Translations under genes and position numbers: made by a program
Shown here: in pieces, positions 1-9,500 of the stretch
Position numbering within the stretch: position 1 is the first letter of the stretch
How the letters are laid out: each line of letters begins with the position of its first letter
Source: Lentisphaerota bacterium
GTDB lineage: Bacteria; Verrucomicrobiota; Kiritimatiellia; RFP12; UBA1067
NCBI GenBank assembly: GCA_015061765.1
Contig: SUVZ01000041.1
Coordinates: forward strand, 1 to 15,673
DNA length: 15,673 bases
Direction: 5' to 3'
Notes under the pieces: model-generated
Seen by the model: only the letters and a program-made list of their open reading frames with translations
What the model was told of the DNA's origin: nothing
Databases searched by the model: none

Positions 1-105
<105 letters not shown>

Positions 106-114
<9 letters not shown>

Positions 115-125
115 TTTTTTGTTTT
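106..125 (+). terminator. 5S-proximal T tract, probable transcription end of the rRNA operon
   Basis: The 3' arm of 5S helix I (106-113) runs directly into TTTTTTGTTTT (115-125). A GC-rich helix followed by a T tract is the usual intrinsic termination layout behind 5S genes. The pairing partner is the distant 5' arm of the same RNA rather than a local hairpin, so efficiency cannot be judged from sequence. The hairpin just downstream (127-154) may act as backup. Confidence 0.6.
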
Positions 126-126
126 C

Positions 127-210
127 TTCGAAGAGTGCACCTGCATTCTTCGAACGGGAAGCCGGCGTCGCCCACGGGCGCACCCCTGCTAGGGCATCGC
201 CTTCGGCGAC
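127..210 (+). other. Hairpin-rich spacer downstream of 5S
   Basis: Three local inverted repeats lie in a row. The first pairs 127-138 with 143-154 (TTCGAAGAGTGC / GCATTCTTCGAA, 11 Watson-Crick pairs plus one G:U, loop ACCT). The second is the short CGCCC-AC-GGGCG near 170-181. The third is TCGCC-TTC-GGCGA near 198-210. None is followed by a T tract except through the element beginning at 234. No open reading frame with coding character is visible. They may be RNA-processing or termination structures of the rRNA operon, or remnants of dispersed palindromic repeats. Confidence 0.5.
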
Positions 211-233
211 TCACTGCGTTCGGGGGATATTCC

Positions 234-284
234 GGCTTTTTTGTTTTCATTCGGGAGGCATCCGTTATTGGATGCCTTTTCGTT
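234..284 (+). repeat. 51-bp dispersed terminator element, copy 1
   Basis: This 51-bp segment matches 13247-13297 in the same orientation at 48 of 51 positions; the differences are at element positions 10, 19 and 36. It has a T-rich left half (ggcttttttgttttc) and a hairpin-plus-T-tract right half. Its left 15 bases are also identical to the 3' end of the 5S gene and its tail (112-126). The two copies sit just outside the regulator and the last hydrolase gene, so they bracket the whole glycan cluster. Confidence 0.85.
257..280 (+). terminator. Intrinsic terminator in repeat copy 1
   Basis: GGCATCC (257-263) pairs with GGATGCC (270-276), with an extra G:U pair closing the loop ttat, and is followed by TTTT (277-280) and then CGTTTTTC. 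The shape is that of a rho-independent terminator on the + strand. It lies only 35 nt before the start codon of the regulator, so it could end rRNA-operon transcription or act inside the regulator's leader. Confidence 0.75.
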
Positions 285-315
285 TTTCGGTTCAGTCGAC
301 TATGCAGAATGTAAG

Positions 316-1440
316 ATGAAATCCATACCTGTACCATTTGACTTCGATTCCTCTCAACGCTGTGGTTTGTCCAAGCAGATGACCGACGGGCTCCGGCAGG
401 CGATTTTGACAGGTAGATATTTGCCTGGTGAGACGTTGCCCACGATTATTGAATGGTCAAAGGCGTTAGGGGTGTCCATACGGGTCCCTGAGGCCGCCAT
501 CTCCAATCTTGTTTCGGAAGGGTTGATTGTCGCTAGGCGAAGACATGGATGTGTGGTGGCGGATTTGGGGCGTAAGATATGGCGCGGACATGTGCTGGTT
601 GTTGTTCCGGATTCAGATTCCTGCTACTATTCAAATGTGTTGTCGGGCCGTGTGCGCTCCAGACTTTCAGAAGCCGGGTATCTGGTTTCACCGATCACGG
701 TCCGTCATACGGAAAAAGGGAGGTTTGATTACGATTTCTCTCAATTGAAGTTTGCGCTCCGCCAGTCGATTGATCTTGTCGTTCTCGTGTTCAATTACAG
801 GCGATCTTCCATTGCCCGTTTTATATCTAAATCAGGGGTGCCGTTCGTCGAATTTGCCGATGCGAATCCGAGCCGCTGCAAAGGATGCATGGGATCGGTA
901 TTCCTTGAGAAGAAGGCTGCGCTGGAGGAATTTCTTCTTCAATGTGAAAAAGTAGGGATTAGGCGGATTATTCAGGTTGGTGCATATGCCAGCAACTATG
1001 ACATTGATGATCTTGTCAAAGGACGCAAGATGAGGTTTTCTCGTTGGATTGTCGATCGTGATTCGGAAACCTATGGCGTAAACGAGGGCATGGTGCGCGG
1101 AGGGATGGATTCCTTTCTTCATCGGATTTCGACCAAGGGGCGGAAGTGGATTCCTGATCTGTTTTATTTTACGGAAGATCACGTTGCGTCCGGTGCTTTG
1201 ACCGCCATGCTTGCGCAGGGGGTTTGCGTTCCCGGTGATGTTCGTGTGGTTACGATGTCCAATTGGGGGCTTGGTCCTGTGCTTCCGTATTCTCTTGCCC
1301 GTTTTGAGATGAATCCGTATGCTCATGGAGAGGCGTTGGCGAATATGGCACTCGCCTATCTTTCGGGAAAGAGGCCGCAGGGTTTTGTCCCTGTTCAATT
1401 GCGTTATGTCAAAGGCGATTCATTTCCTGCCGTGATGTAG
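316..1440 (+). CDS. GntR-type winged-helix / LacI-type sensor transcriptional regulator
   Basis: A 374-residue regulator with two parts. Residues about 16-82 form a GntR-family winged helix, with the recognisable LPGETLPT turn, the helix-turn-helix around ALGVSIRVPEAAISNL and the wing EGLIVARRRHGCVV. From about 90 to the end is a periplasmic-binding-protein-like domain of the LacI/GalR type, shown by PDLFYFTEDHVASGAL and VPGDVRVVTMSNWG near the C terminus. Proteins of this fused layout (AraR-like) normally bind a sugar and control a neighbouring catabolic operon, so this one probably regulates the four genes downstream. The ligand is unknown, with rhamnose or a rhamnose-containing oligosaccharide a guess from context. 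ATG 316 is chosen because the frame upstream, back to 241, reads through a terminator hairpin and adds no domain. The ribosome site is weak (gtaag). Confidence 0.88.
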   Translation: MKSIPVPFDFDSSQRCGLSKQMTDGLRQAILTGRYLPGETLPTIIEWSKALGVSIRVPEAAISNLVSEGLIVARRRHGCVVADLGRKIWRGHVLVVVPDSDSCYYSNVLSGRVRSRLSEAGYLVSPITVRHTEKGRFDYDFSQLKFALRQSIDLVVLVFNYRRSSIARFISKSGVPFVEFADANPSRCKGCMGSVFLEKKAALEEFLLQCEKVGIRRIIQVGAYASNYDIDDLVKGRKMRFSRWIVDRDSETYGVNEGMVRGGMDSFLHRISTKGRKWIPDLFYFTEDHVASGALTAMLAQGVCVPGDVRVVTMSNWGLGPVLPYSLARFEMNPYAHGEALANMALAYLSGKRPQGFVPVQLRYVKGDSFPAVM

Positions 1441-1527
1441 TCTGGAACATCCTGAGTACAGCAGGTCTGCAATGGATGAGTCCGGTTTGATAAACTACAA
1501 TAACTACATTAAAAGTCGTTTTTGACA
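1441..1527 (+). promoter_or_regulatory. Intergenic region between regulator and operon; possible operator
   Basis: There is no gene and no clear terminator behind the regulator. A small perfect palindrome, GTTT-gat-AAAC, lies at 1485-1495, followed by the near-repeated words aactaca / aactaca (1493-1508). These could be operator material for the adjacent regulator, since they sit about 30-40 bp upstream of the operon promoter. The palindrome is short enough to occur by chance. Confidence 0.25.
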
Positions 1528-1556
1528 TTGTATGCACCTGGATGATTTGATATAAT
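1528..1556 (+). promoter_or_regulatory. Extended -10 promoter of the glycan operon
   Basis: A perfect TATAAT (1551-1556) is preceded by the extended -10 dinucleotide TG (1548-1549). The -35 hexamer at a 17-bp spacer is a weak TTGTAT (1528-1533). Transcription would begin near 1563, giving a leader of about 47 nt before the TTG start at 1610. The same architecture recurs at 13614-13642, with 22 of 29 positions identical. A perfect TTGACA also occurs at 1522-1527, but its spacer would be 23 bp, so it is probably not the -35 partner. Confidence 0.7.
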
Positions 1557-1598
1557 GCCGTGCGTTTACAACAAGTGTGTCATGAGCGGAGCGGAAAT

Positions 1599-1605
1599 GG
1601 GGAAA
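1599..1605 (+). promoter_or_regulatory. Ribosome binding site that favours a TTG start
   Basis: GGGGAAA lies 4 nt before TTG 1610 and 16 nt before the in-frame ATG 1622. The spacing fits the TTG better. The TTG start also adds the lysine cluster MKKK expected at the head of a signal peptide. Confidence 0.5.
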
Positions 1606-1609
1606 GAAG

Positions 1610-3952
1610 TTGAAAAAAAAAATGAATAGAGTTACAGCATATTTCACATTGGGCAGCCTAATTCTCAATATCGGCGGGGTGTCTGTCAGCGATGGGGCCG
1701 AACCGTCACCGGAGTCCCGGTTTTTGATTTGCGCTCGCGGGATGCCGGTCGAGAACGTGATTGCCATTCCGGCGAATCCCGGGATGTCGGTGCGATATGC
1801 CGCCGATGAGCTTCGGCGGTGCATTGGCAGGATGACAGGCGTGGAACTTCCTGTCGTTGAAGGATACGGGATATGCGGCGGAAGAGGGATTCGTCTGGTC
1901 CGGACGGAAGAATACGGTCCTGACGGTTTCAGAATCCGCGTCAAGGACGGAGCCGTTGAGATTTCCGGCGGTAAACGCGGCGTTCTGTATGGCGCGTATG
2001 AACTGCTTGAAACTTATGGCGGGTGTGGATGGTATGCGAGTTGGCATGAAGTGATTCCGCGCAAGGATGCGTTTTCCGTACCGGCGGATCTTGATGATAC
2101 GCAGAAGCCAGCGTTTGTCATGCGGATGGTGACATGGCAGGACGTGCGGGAAGATTCTGCGTTTGCGGCGAAGCTGCGCATCAACGGGCACGCATGCCGA
2201 AACAGCCTTGATATGGAGGAGAAGTATGGAGGTTTACCGATAAGTTTTGTCCAAGAGCTTGGAAACTGCCATACGTTTGGGAAAATACTGCCCTCAAAGA
2301 AATATTTTGCGGAACATCCCGATTGGTTCAGTAAGGTGAAAGGCGTGCGGCGCAACGGGCGGACGCAAATATGCCTCACTAATCCGTCGGCGTTTGAACA
2401 GGCGTTCTCAAATATCTGCGAATATGTGGACCGCGATATTGCGCGTCGCAAGTCAGCCGATTCCGAGTCGGTCGCGGATATGCTGGTTGCCGGAGTGTCG
2501 CAGAACGACTGGCACAATTGGTGTGAATGCGACGCGTGCAAGGCGATCGACGACAGGGAGGGCGCCCATTCCGGTACGTTGCTTCACTTCATCAACAGAA
2601 TGGCCGACAGATTGAGCGACAGGTATCCGGGACTGAAGACGGAAACGCTTATTTACCAGTATACGCGCAAAGCTCCGAAGACAATGCGCCCTGGCTCCAA
2701 CGTCATCCCCTGTCTCTGCTCCATAGAGTGCAGTTTTGCTACGCCTCTGGCGGCCAGAGACGATCGCCTTAATGCTGCATTTATGGATGATCTCGAGAGT
2801 TGGGGGCGGTTGTCGGACAATCTGTATGTCTGGGATTACACGATGCGTCCGCACCACTATTACCACCCGCTTCCGAATGTGCATGTGTTCGCTCCTAACC
2901 TGCGCACATTCCGCGACAACGGGGTGAAATACATGTTTGTACAGGGCGGTCCGCGATATGGTGATCTCTCTCAACTCAAAGGATGGCTGCTGGCCAAGCT
3001 TCTTTGGAATCCGGATCAACCTCTAGAACCGCTTCTCGACAGGTTTTTCCGTGGACATTACGGTGCCGCCGCACCGTATATGCGTGAATATCTCGACAGG
3101 GTTGAGAACAGTGTGACCGGCAGGAAGAAGGTGCGCTTCACGATTTGGGAGAAGGATCGCCGCGATATCTTCCCAGATGATTTCATCGAATGGTCGCGTG
3201 GCGTTTTCACAAAGGCAAAGGAGGTTGTCAAGGACGATCCTCTGCTGTCGGGAAACGTCCGTATCGCATCCTTTACGCCCGTGTGCATGAATCTGGATCG
3301 AAGGGCTTCAGAGGCGAAGTGGGTGTGGGTAACGCGCAATCCATCGCGTTACCCCACATGTGCGGACCTTAAAGAAGATCTGGATGAAGCGTTTGCGCTT
3401 TCAGCGGAGCTTTGTCCGAAAGACAAGAAATTGCGTTTTTCCGAATCTGGTGTGCGCAATCTTCGTACGTGGAAAGATTGGAGCCGGATGCGTGAATACA
3501 GGATCCCGAAGAAAGGTTCAGATCGTGCGGTTGTCGGGGTGCGGGATTTGAATTACACGTCATGGTCGTTTGGAAAGTTCTTGAGAAGCGCCGAAGGATA
3601 CAAGGGCGAGGTTGTGGAAGTGTTCAATGTGCAGTGTTTTTATCCTGCGCTTTCCCTAAGGTTTTCCAATGTGGCGTATGATTCTGACCGCAAATACAGG
3701 ATTCGTTTTCGTGCCAAGGTTGCGAAGGCCAAGAACGGCAAGGGAGAGGCCTTCAATGCCGAATTTGCCGGCATGCGCATAGCGCCAAAGGTGGAAGAGG
3801 TCAGGGATGGTTGGCAGTGGTATGGGTTCGAGCCTGTCGCGCTAAAGGATTCCTATGAATTCAGTATTAAGACCGGCCGTTTTGATAAAGGCGGCGGACG
3901 TACTGCCGTTGATGCGGTATATTTCGACAGGATGGAGATAAAGGGCGAATGA
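1610..3952 (+). CDS. Secreted DUF4838-family putative glycoside hydrolase
   Basis: A 780-residue exported protein. Residues 1-30 look like a signal peptide (lysines, then a hydrophobic stretch ending near SDGAE). Residues about 40-150 resemble the alpha/beta N-terminal domain found before the barrels of GH20 and GH67 enzymes (RYAADELRRCIGRMTG, then GKRGVLYGAYELLETYGGCGWY). The central part, about 165-500, has DUF4838 hallmarks: a cysteine motif at 302-310 (HNWCECDAC) after GVSQND, then GTLLHFINRMADRL. The last 180 residues look like a jelly-roll, perhaps carbohydrate-binding. As far as I know DUF4838 has no settled substrate; its fold resemblance to hydrolase barrels suggests glycan cleavage. 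The first gene of the operon, it overlaps the next gene by 4 bp (ATGA). ATG 1622 is the alternative start. Confidence 0.85.
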   Translation: MKKKMNRVTAYFTLGSLILNIGGVSVSDGAEPSPESRFLICARGMPVENVIAIPANPGMSVRYAADELRRCIGRMTGVELPVVEGYGICGGRGIRLVRTEEYGPDGFRIRVKDGAVEISGGKRGVLYGAYELLETYGGCGWYASWHEVIPRKDAFSVPADLDDTQKPAFVMRMVTWQDVREDSAFAAKLRINGHACRNSLDMEEKYGGLPISFVQELGNCHTFGKILPSKKYFAEHPDWFSKVKGVRRNGRTQICLTNPSAFEQAFSNICEYVDRDIARRKSADSESVADMLVAGVSQNDWHNWCECDACKAIDDREGAHSGTLLHFINRMADRLSDRYPGLKTETLIYQYTRKAPKTMRPGSNVIPCLCSIECSFATPLAARDDRLNAAFMDDLESWGRLSDNLYVWDYTMRPHHYYHPLPNVHVFAPNLRTFRDNGVKYMFVQGGPRYGDLSQLKGWLLAKLLWNPDQPLEPLLDRFFRGHYGAAAPYMREYLDRVENSVTGRKKVRFTIWEKDRRDIFPDDFIEWSRGVFTKAKEVVKDDPLLSGNVRIASFTPVCMNLDRRASEAKWVWVTRNPSRYPTCADLKEDLDEAFALSAELCPKDKKLRFSESGVRNLRTWKDWSRMREYRIPKKGSDRAVVGVRDLNYTSWSFGKFLRSAEGYKGEVVEVFNVQCFYPALSLRFSNVAYDSDRKYRIRFRAKVAKAKNGKGEAFNAEFAGMRIAPKVEEVRDGWQWYGFEPVALKDSYEFSIKTGRFDKGGGRTAVDAVYFDRMEIKGE

Positions 3953-6555
3953 GGTCTGTCGCAGTAATCATGTCAATGGTACCTGCACTGACCCTCTGCG
4001 CAGGTACGGTTATTGATTTCTCCGCTGCGTCAGACATGAGTTGGCATGTTTGGGCCGGCGGTTTTAAGGATGCCGATGTCGCACAGATTTCATTTGACGA
4101 TTCAGGCATGCGCGTGAAGATAGACTCTGCGAGGACGCATAATGCAAAGAGAATGGTCGCATCCGGGCCAAGAAGAAAGCCGGAGGTGACGGGATCGTGC
4201 AGGTTGCGCATGACGGTGCATGCCGATAGGGGTGTCGATATAAGAGGTCTCTCGTTAGGATTGGTGGATTCACAGGGTGAAAAGTTCGAGTTTTTTCCGG
4301 TAGATGTCGTCAAGGATAAGGGGGATGTTATTCTTGATTATGAGATATTTGACAATGCTTGGCGAGATGGATTCAGGGGTTCACATCCCCTGAAGGGTAG
4401 GACACAGGGGCGGAATAGGAACGATCACCTTGATTTCCCTGTTAAGCTCGATATTCTGTATGCCCGTTTGAACGAAGGCTTCACAAAGGGAGATGTAACT
4501 TTCAGAAGGTTGAGTAGCTGCTTGAGCAACGCAGGCGGCATAGAATCGGAAGCGGAGCTTTTCGCAATGTCAGGCATATCCGATCCTTCGGATTGGAAGA
4601 AATATGGTCCGATTTTCTGGGACGGCGAATGTTGGACGGTGACGGGCGGCTGTTCTGTGGCGGCGATCGAGTATGTGCGATTTCCCGGACTAAAGCCCGT
4701 TGTCGGAATGGATGAGATACGGGTAAGAACAACGCGGGCTTATCCCGGAGGTGTCGTCGAGGTCCGAGCGGTGAATGCTTCGACGCGAAAAAAACACTCA
4801 TTCAAGATGCCGTGGAAACAGGAAACATGTATTCCGGTAGGACTTGCGGGCGGATGTCCATGGCAGGTCGATATGCTTACCTTTTGGCTGCCTCCCAGTT
4901 CCCGAACCAATATAGATTTCAAAGTGGCGGCAGTCAGAGGGATCAGGCGAACGTCCAAGGCTGAGGCTGTCGTTGCCGAAATTGATACGGGCAACGAACT
5001 TCACCTGATGGAAAGCGGGTCATCGGGAATGCCGGAGGTCGTTCTTCTCAACACGTCTCAAACGGATATTTCGGCGTGTGGCGTTTTGCGGACGCGTGAT
5101 TTTTACGGGGAGGGAGCGGACGTGCCTTTTGCCGTCGCTCTTTCTGCCGGAGAGCGGAAGGCTGTTGGTCTGCCGGGTGAGTTCGGAAAGGGAATGTGGC
5201 GCGTGATCTGTGACTTGACCGCCGATGACGGTTCCATCGCCTCTTCGACGCTCCGTTTCGCGGTGATAGGCGGCGGTAAGCCCAGACGGGTGTGGAAGGG
5301 TCGGGAGAAATTCAGGGTTGGAATATGCTATCATCCGGTCTACTACTCCGAACGTGAGCGGACAGCGGCGTTGAATGCCATGACATTAGCCGGGGTGAAA
5401 CTTGCAAGAATCAATGGTTTTCAGTTTTCTCGTTGTTGGAAGAGCGAGAAGGTTTTTGACTGGAGCTGTGCGGATTCGGTTCTTGACGCTCACTTGTCTC
5501 GCGGTATATCGGTCAGCGCCGGCATATATATGTCACCGGAATGGGCGCGCAAACCATATGAGACGAGAGAAAAGAATTCTGCATTTCAGGCGCCGGTCAG
5601 AAACGGTTTGATGATGGAGTATGCCGAACGTATTGCTCGGCGGTATGGTGATCGGATTGATTATTTTGAACTTGGCAATGAGTGGGATCTGGTGCCGGAA
5701 GCAGTACTGCCGGAGAATGAAGCGCTGCGCCTTCACCGTGAGGCGTACGAAGGATTCGCAAAGTTCGGCGTGGAGGGGAAGCTTACGACGAACGGTTGGT
5801 CCACGGATATGGACTATGGACGCAAAGGTAGCAATGTGCGCAATGGATTCCAACGGCGGTATATGCAGACGGTGAAAGATTGCCGTTCGGTTCATGCGGT
5901 TCATATGCACGGTCCGTTCGGGGGATTTGTGAAGTCGGTCAACAGGCATCTATGCCGGCGCAAAGAACTTGGCATTAATATGCCGTGGATAGCCAACGAA
6001 ACAGCCATGAGCACGACAGGCGGCGCGGAAATCGAAGTTGCAGTTACGGTATGGAAAAAAACGCTTTATGCCTGGGCGAAGGGAGCCGTGGATTATGTCT
6101 GGTACAATCTTCGTGCGGCAGGATGGTGTTCTTCTGACAATGAGCAGGGGTTCGGCCTTTTTACCGCCGACTGGCATCCTCGTGCGGGATATCCTGCAAT
6201 TGCAGGACTTATAGAAACGTTTCAGGGATTTGACTTCAACGGAGCGCTCAGAGAGTCAAAAGGTGAATATCTCTTTTCATTCGCTGGTGAGAAAAACGGA
6301 TTTAAAGGGTTGGTTTTGGCTGGTTGGCGTGAGCCCCGTGAAGGAGTGCCTCAAGAGAGGATAATCCGGTTGATGACTGATGCTCACCGGGGCTTTCTGG
6401 TCGATTTGTTCGGCAATCGAAAAAGGCAGAAAATCGCAGAAGACGGCATGGTTGAGATGCGGCTCTCCGCCGAGCCTGCGGCACTTCTTCTTGAAAAGGC
6501 GAGTAAAGTGTCGATAATACAGTCTAACGGTTCAATCAATAAGGAGCAGATATGA
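3949..6555 (+). CDS. Secreted clan-A (TIM-barrel) glycoside hydrolase
   Basis: An 868-residue protein with an N-terminal hydrophobic leader (about 1-19, ending LTLCAG; it resembles a lipobox but lacks the small residue before Cys). Residues about 20-450 are beta-rich and probably comprise two or more carbohydrate-binding or Ig-like domains. The barrel begins near residue 455 (FRVGICYHPVYYS) and runs to about 790. The expected clan-A catalytic pair is visible: acid/base Glu578 in YFELGNEWD and probable nucleophile Glu684 in PWIANETAMS, 106 residues apart. This is like GH39, GH5 and related families, but I cannot assign a family. It is translationally coupled to the DUF4838 gene and to the next gene by 4-bp ATGA overlaps. 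The substrate is unknown; context suggests an inner linkage of a rhamnose-containing glycan. Confidence 0.85.
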   Translation: MRSVAVIMSMVPALTLCAGTVIDFSAASDMSWHVWAGGFKDADVAQISFDDSGMRVKIDSARTHNAKRMVASGPRRKPEVTGSCRLRMTVHADRGVDIRGLSLGLVDSQGEKFEFFPVDVVKDKGDVILDYEIFDNAWRDGFRGSHPLKGRTQGRNRNDHLDFPVKLDILYARLNEGFTKGDVTFRRLSSCLSNAGGIESEAELFAMSGISDPSDWKKYGPIFWDGECWTVTGGCSVAAIEYVRFPGLKPVVGMDEIRVRTTRAYPGGVVEVRAVNASTRKKHSFKMPWKQETCIPVGLAGGCPWQVDMLTFWLPPSSRTNIDFKVAAVRGIRRTSKAEAVVAEIDTGNELHLMESGSSGMPEVVLLNTSQTDISACGVLRTRDFYGEGADVPFAVALSAGERKAVGLPGEFGKGMWRVICDLTADDGSIASSTLRFAVIGGGKPRRVWKGREKFRVGICYHPVYYSERERTAALNAMTLAGVKLARINGFQFSRCWKSEKVFDWSCADSVLDAHLSRGISVSAGIYMSPEWARKPYETREKNSAFQAPVRNGLMMEYAERIARRYGDRIDYFELGNEWDLVPEAVLPENEALRLHREAYEGFAKFGVEGKLTTNGWSTDMDYGRKGSNVRNGFQRRYMQTVKDCRSVHAVHMHGPFGGFVKSVNRHLCRRKELGINMPWIANETAMSTTGGAEIEVAVTVWKKTLYAWAKGAVDYVWYNLRAAGWCSSDNEQGFGLFTADWHPRAGYPAIAGLIETFQGFDFNGALRESKGEYLFSFAGEKNGFKGLVLAGWREPREGVPQERIIRLMTDAHRGFLVDLFGNRKRQKIAEDGMVEMRLSAEPAALLLEKASKVSIIQSNGSINKEQI
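6541..6546 (+). promoter_or_regulatory. Strong ribosome binding site for the beta-helix/lectin gene
   Basis: AAGGAG lies 5 nt before ATG 6552, inside the last codons of the hydrolase gene upstream. It is the best ribosome site in the operon, so this protein may be made in excess over its neighbours despite being third in line. Confidence 0.7.
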
Positions 6556-9500
6556 AAAAGTCATTGAACGTGCTGGCTTGCACCATAGGAGCGTCGGCAC
6601 TTTGGGGCGCTGTCACTAGTGTGTCGGACATAACGAAAATGCCGGTGTCCGGGACTGAAGGCAGAATCGAATATTCAGGTGCTACGGGTGTTGTGGCCGC
6701 GGATCTCGCGTTGGCTCCGGCGGCGAAAAAGGCGGCGACATTCAAGGTTGTGAAACCCGATACGCGTCTGACTTTTTCAGGTAAGCTTTCTGCAACGGGC
6801 GGTGCGTTCGTAAAATCCGGCCCCGGGTCTCTGAAGCTTGCCTATCCGGGTTCCTTTACTCTCGGTGAGACGGCGGCAGAAACTCCGAAGTCCGATCTGC
6901 AATGGGATGGCGGCGGCGTTGCGTCAAAGGGATTCACATCGCTGACGGTCGCTGATGGTGCGCTTGAAGTCGGTATGCCGGGATCAAGTGTCAGTGTAAA
7001 AGGTGGCGCAGCCGTCGGAGTGCGATACGCGGCGGGCGCAACTCCTAGTCTCAAAATCGCCGGCGGAATGTTCAAGGCGAACGCATTGTATGTTGATCGG
7101 GGCTATTCGACTTCGTCCCGGAATTTGACTCCGGCATTCGAGGTGTCCAATTGCGCAACGGCAGTATTCGACAATGTGTATACGGATAGCGCCGAGAATA
7201 CTTCATCTTTTGGCAAGTCGATCATCTCTGTGTCAGGGGTTGGTTCGCTTCTGAGGGTTACCGGGTATTGTTCCATAGGATTGAATCGAAATGGCACCAA
7301 TACGTTGAATACGCTTGACGGAGCTAGTTTTGAGCATACGGCGACCTCTTCGGATTGGAGTTCCCGTATAGGACTTGAAATCGGCGGTACGGAAAACGAG
7401 CGCGGCGGCGGCGTCCGCACCAGACGGACGGTATGGAACATTGATGGCGGCACGGGATTGGTATATGCCGCATACCTCAATCGCGGATCGGAGATCAATG
7501 TCAAAAACGGCGGCATGCTGAAGTTGGATCGATCGATGCTTTATTTCAACAACAACTCGAACGACTGGCAGCGTGGTGCGCTCAATTTTGACGGCGGTGC
7601 CATCGGTACCCGGACTTCGCGCGTTGCGGAATGGTTTACGGGGATTCCCGGTTACACGGTCGGCGCAAAGGGAATGAAGATCGTTCCTGCATCCGATTAC
7701 AGTGCGCTTGACGGGCATTCTTCATATCTGGACGACGCATCCAGGAGCGCTGACGCCGAGATTGTGATTGACGGCTCAGGAACTGTCGCGATGGGAGCGG
7801 GAGAGGCTCCAATCCGCCTTAAACAGGGAAAACTTATAATGGGTGTAAACGGGCGATACATGGGTTCTTCCGCAACCGGTCGCATCTGTGTGGAAAATGG
7901 CTCTGCTTTCATGATAAGCGGTGAAAATACATTGCAGAACATGGTCTTTGAGGGCGGTGGTACGACAAACCGCTTCCGTCATCAAGGCATAGAGGCGGAC
8001 CGGAAACGGTGGCTGACTTCCGGTCACGCGGGATTTCTTGCGGATGGTTCGATCCGTCTTGGAACGCGTGAATGGGTTAATTCGGCCGGAGCTGCATATC
8101 TCGCCGAAAAATTGCCGGTGAACCGTTCGTTTTCTGTTTCTTGGACGTATTTCGGAAGCGAGAGCGGTAGAGTAAGCGGATTCCCATATGGAGTAACGGC
8201 TGTATTTCAGAATGCCGGAGAGCTTGCGTGCGGTACAGACGCGACAAAATGCTGCTATGACGGCATAGTAAAGTCGGCGGCAGTTTCATACAATGCGCAG
8301 AATGGTGAATTGAAATTCGGCAAAAACGGAGAATGGATTTCCGGCGCCGATTTGAGTTCACGCGTGGGCGGATGGGCGACGGATCCGTTGCGTTGCTCCA
8401 TTTCGTATGATGCCGATGAAACCAAATTGGTTTTCTCTGTGTACCAACCGTCTGCAAATCGCTTCAACGCCATTACCAATATTGTGAATCTTGCCGATGT
8501 CACCGGTGGGAGTGAAGCGCACTTCGGTTTTCTGGGCGGTACTAAAAGTGATGGACATAGCGGATTTCATGTGTTGGGCGACGTGCGCATTTCAACTGAA
8601 AAAGGGAGAGGCTACCAAAAGGTCGGCGGCAATGTGGAAATCGCCGAAGGGAAGACGTGGAAACAGGAGCTTCTTGCCGATACGGATAATCTCGGTTTTG
8701 TTATGAATTCCCTTACATATGCGAATGGGGCCAATCTGCTGACCATCCCCAGTTCCGTGGCGGGCCTGCCTACCGCTCTCTACGGGGCTGTAAACATCGG
8801 TTTTGACAGGATTTCCGGTACAGGTGAATTAGTGAAGACGGGTGATGCCGGTCTGTCGCTTTCTGCATCCGGTGCAGCAAGGGAATCGTCTATCGATTTG
8901 AGGGGCGGTTCGGTAATTCTTCGCAAGGAGGATTTGGAAGTTCCTACATTGAAGTCAACCGATGGCGGCTGGTGTTTCACCGGCTCCGAAATCTACTGGG
9001 CGGGCGACCGTACCTTGCAGTTCGGTCCGTTGGCCAATGCCCGCGGTACATCGGCACAGGCCGATCCCGAACGCGTGATGAATGCCGGTACCCGGCGCCG
9101 TTATAGTGTCGATGGTGCGTGGAAGGTTTCATTCCGTGCTTATATTACATCTGCAAACGGTTCCAACCAGCCTGGTTTCTCATTTATTATCCATAACGAT
9201 CCGCGCGGTTGTGAGAAACGGGCAAACAATTATTGCGGAGGAAATTCATTCGAGAACGGAGCGTGCTTCCGTTTTTGGACGGCTAAAAGTTTCGTTCATT
9301 TCGGAAAGACGTCATCCACACTCAATACTGCTAACGAGACGGCGGGAATTTCGTTTGCAGATACAATTGCGCTCTCCGCAAAGGACTCTGAAGTCCTGAT
9401 TGATATCGAACATGATCCGGCGGCATCTGCCGTGAAGGTTACGATGACGCAAGGCAGCAAGATATTTTCCCATGTGTGGGAAAACGTGGATCTGAAGAGC

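Noticed and set aside
241..315. N-terminal extension of the regulator from a start at 241
   Set aside because: It would translate straight through the terminator hairpin at 257-280, the corresponding part of copy 2 also encodes FSFGRHP in an unrelated place, and no known domain begins there.
1522..1556. Classical promoter using the perfect TTGACA at 1522-1527 with TATAAT at 1551
   Set aside because: The spacer would be 23 bp. The extended -10 with the weak TTGTAT at 17 bp fits better and is repeated at 13614-13642.
3930..3966. Lipoprotein signal on the clan-A hydrolase (LTLC near residue 17)
   Set aside because: The residue before the cysteine is Leu rather than Gly, Ala or Ser, so a normal signal peptidase I site is more likely.
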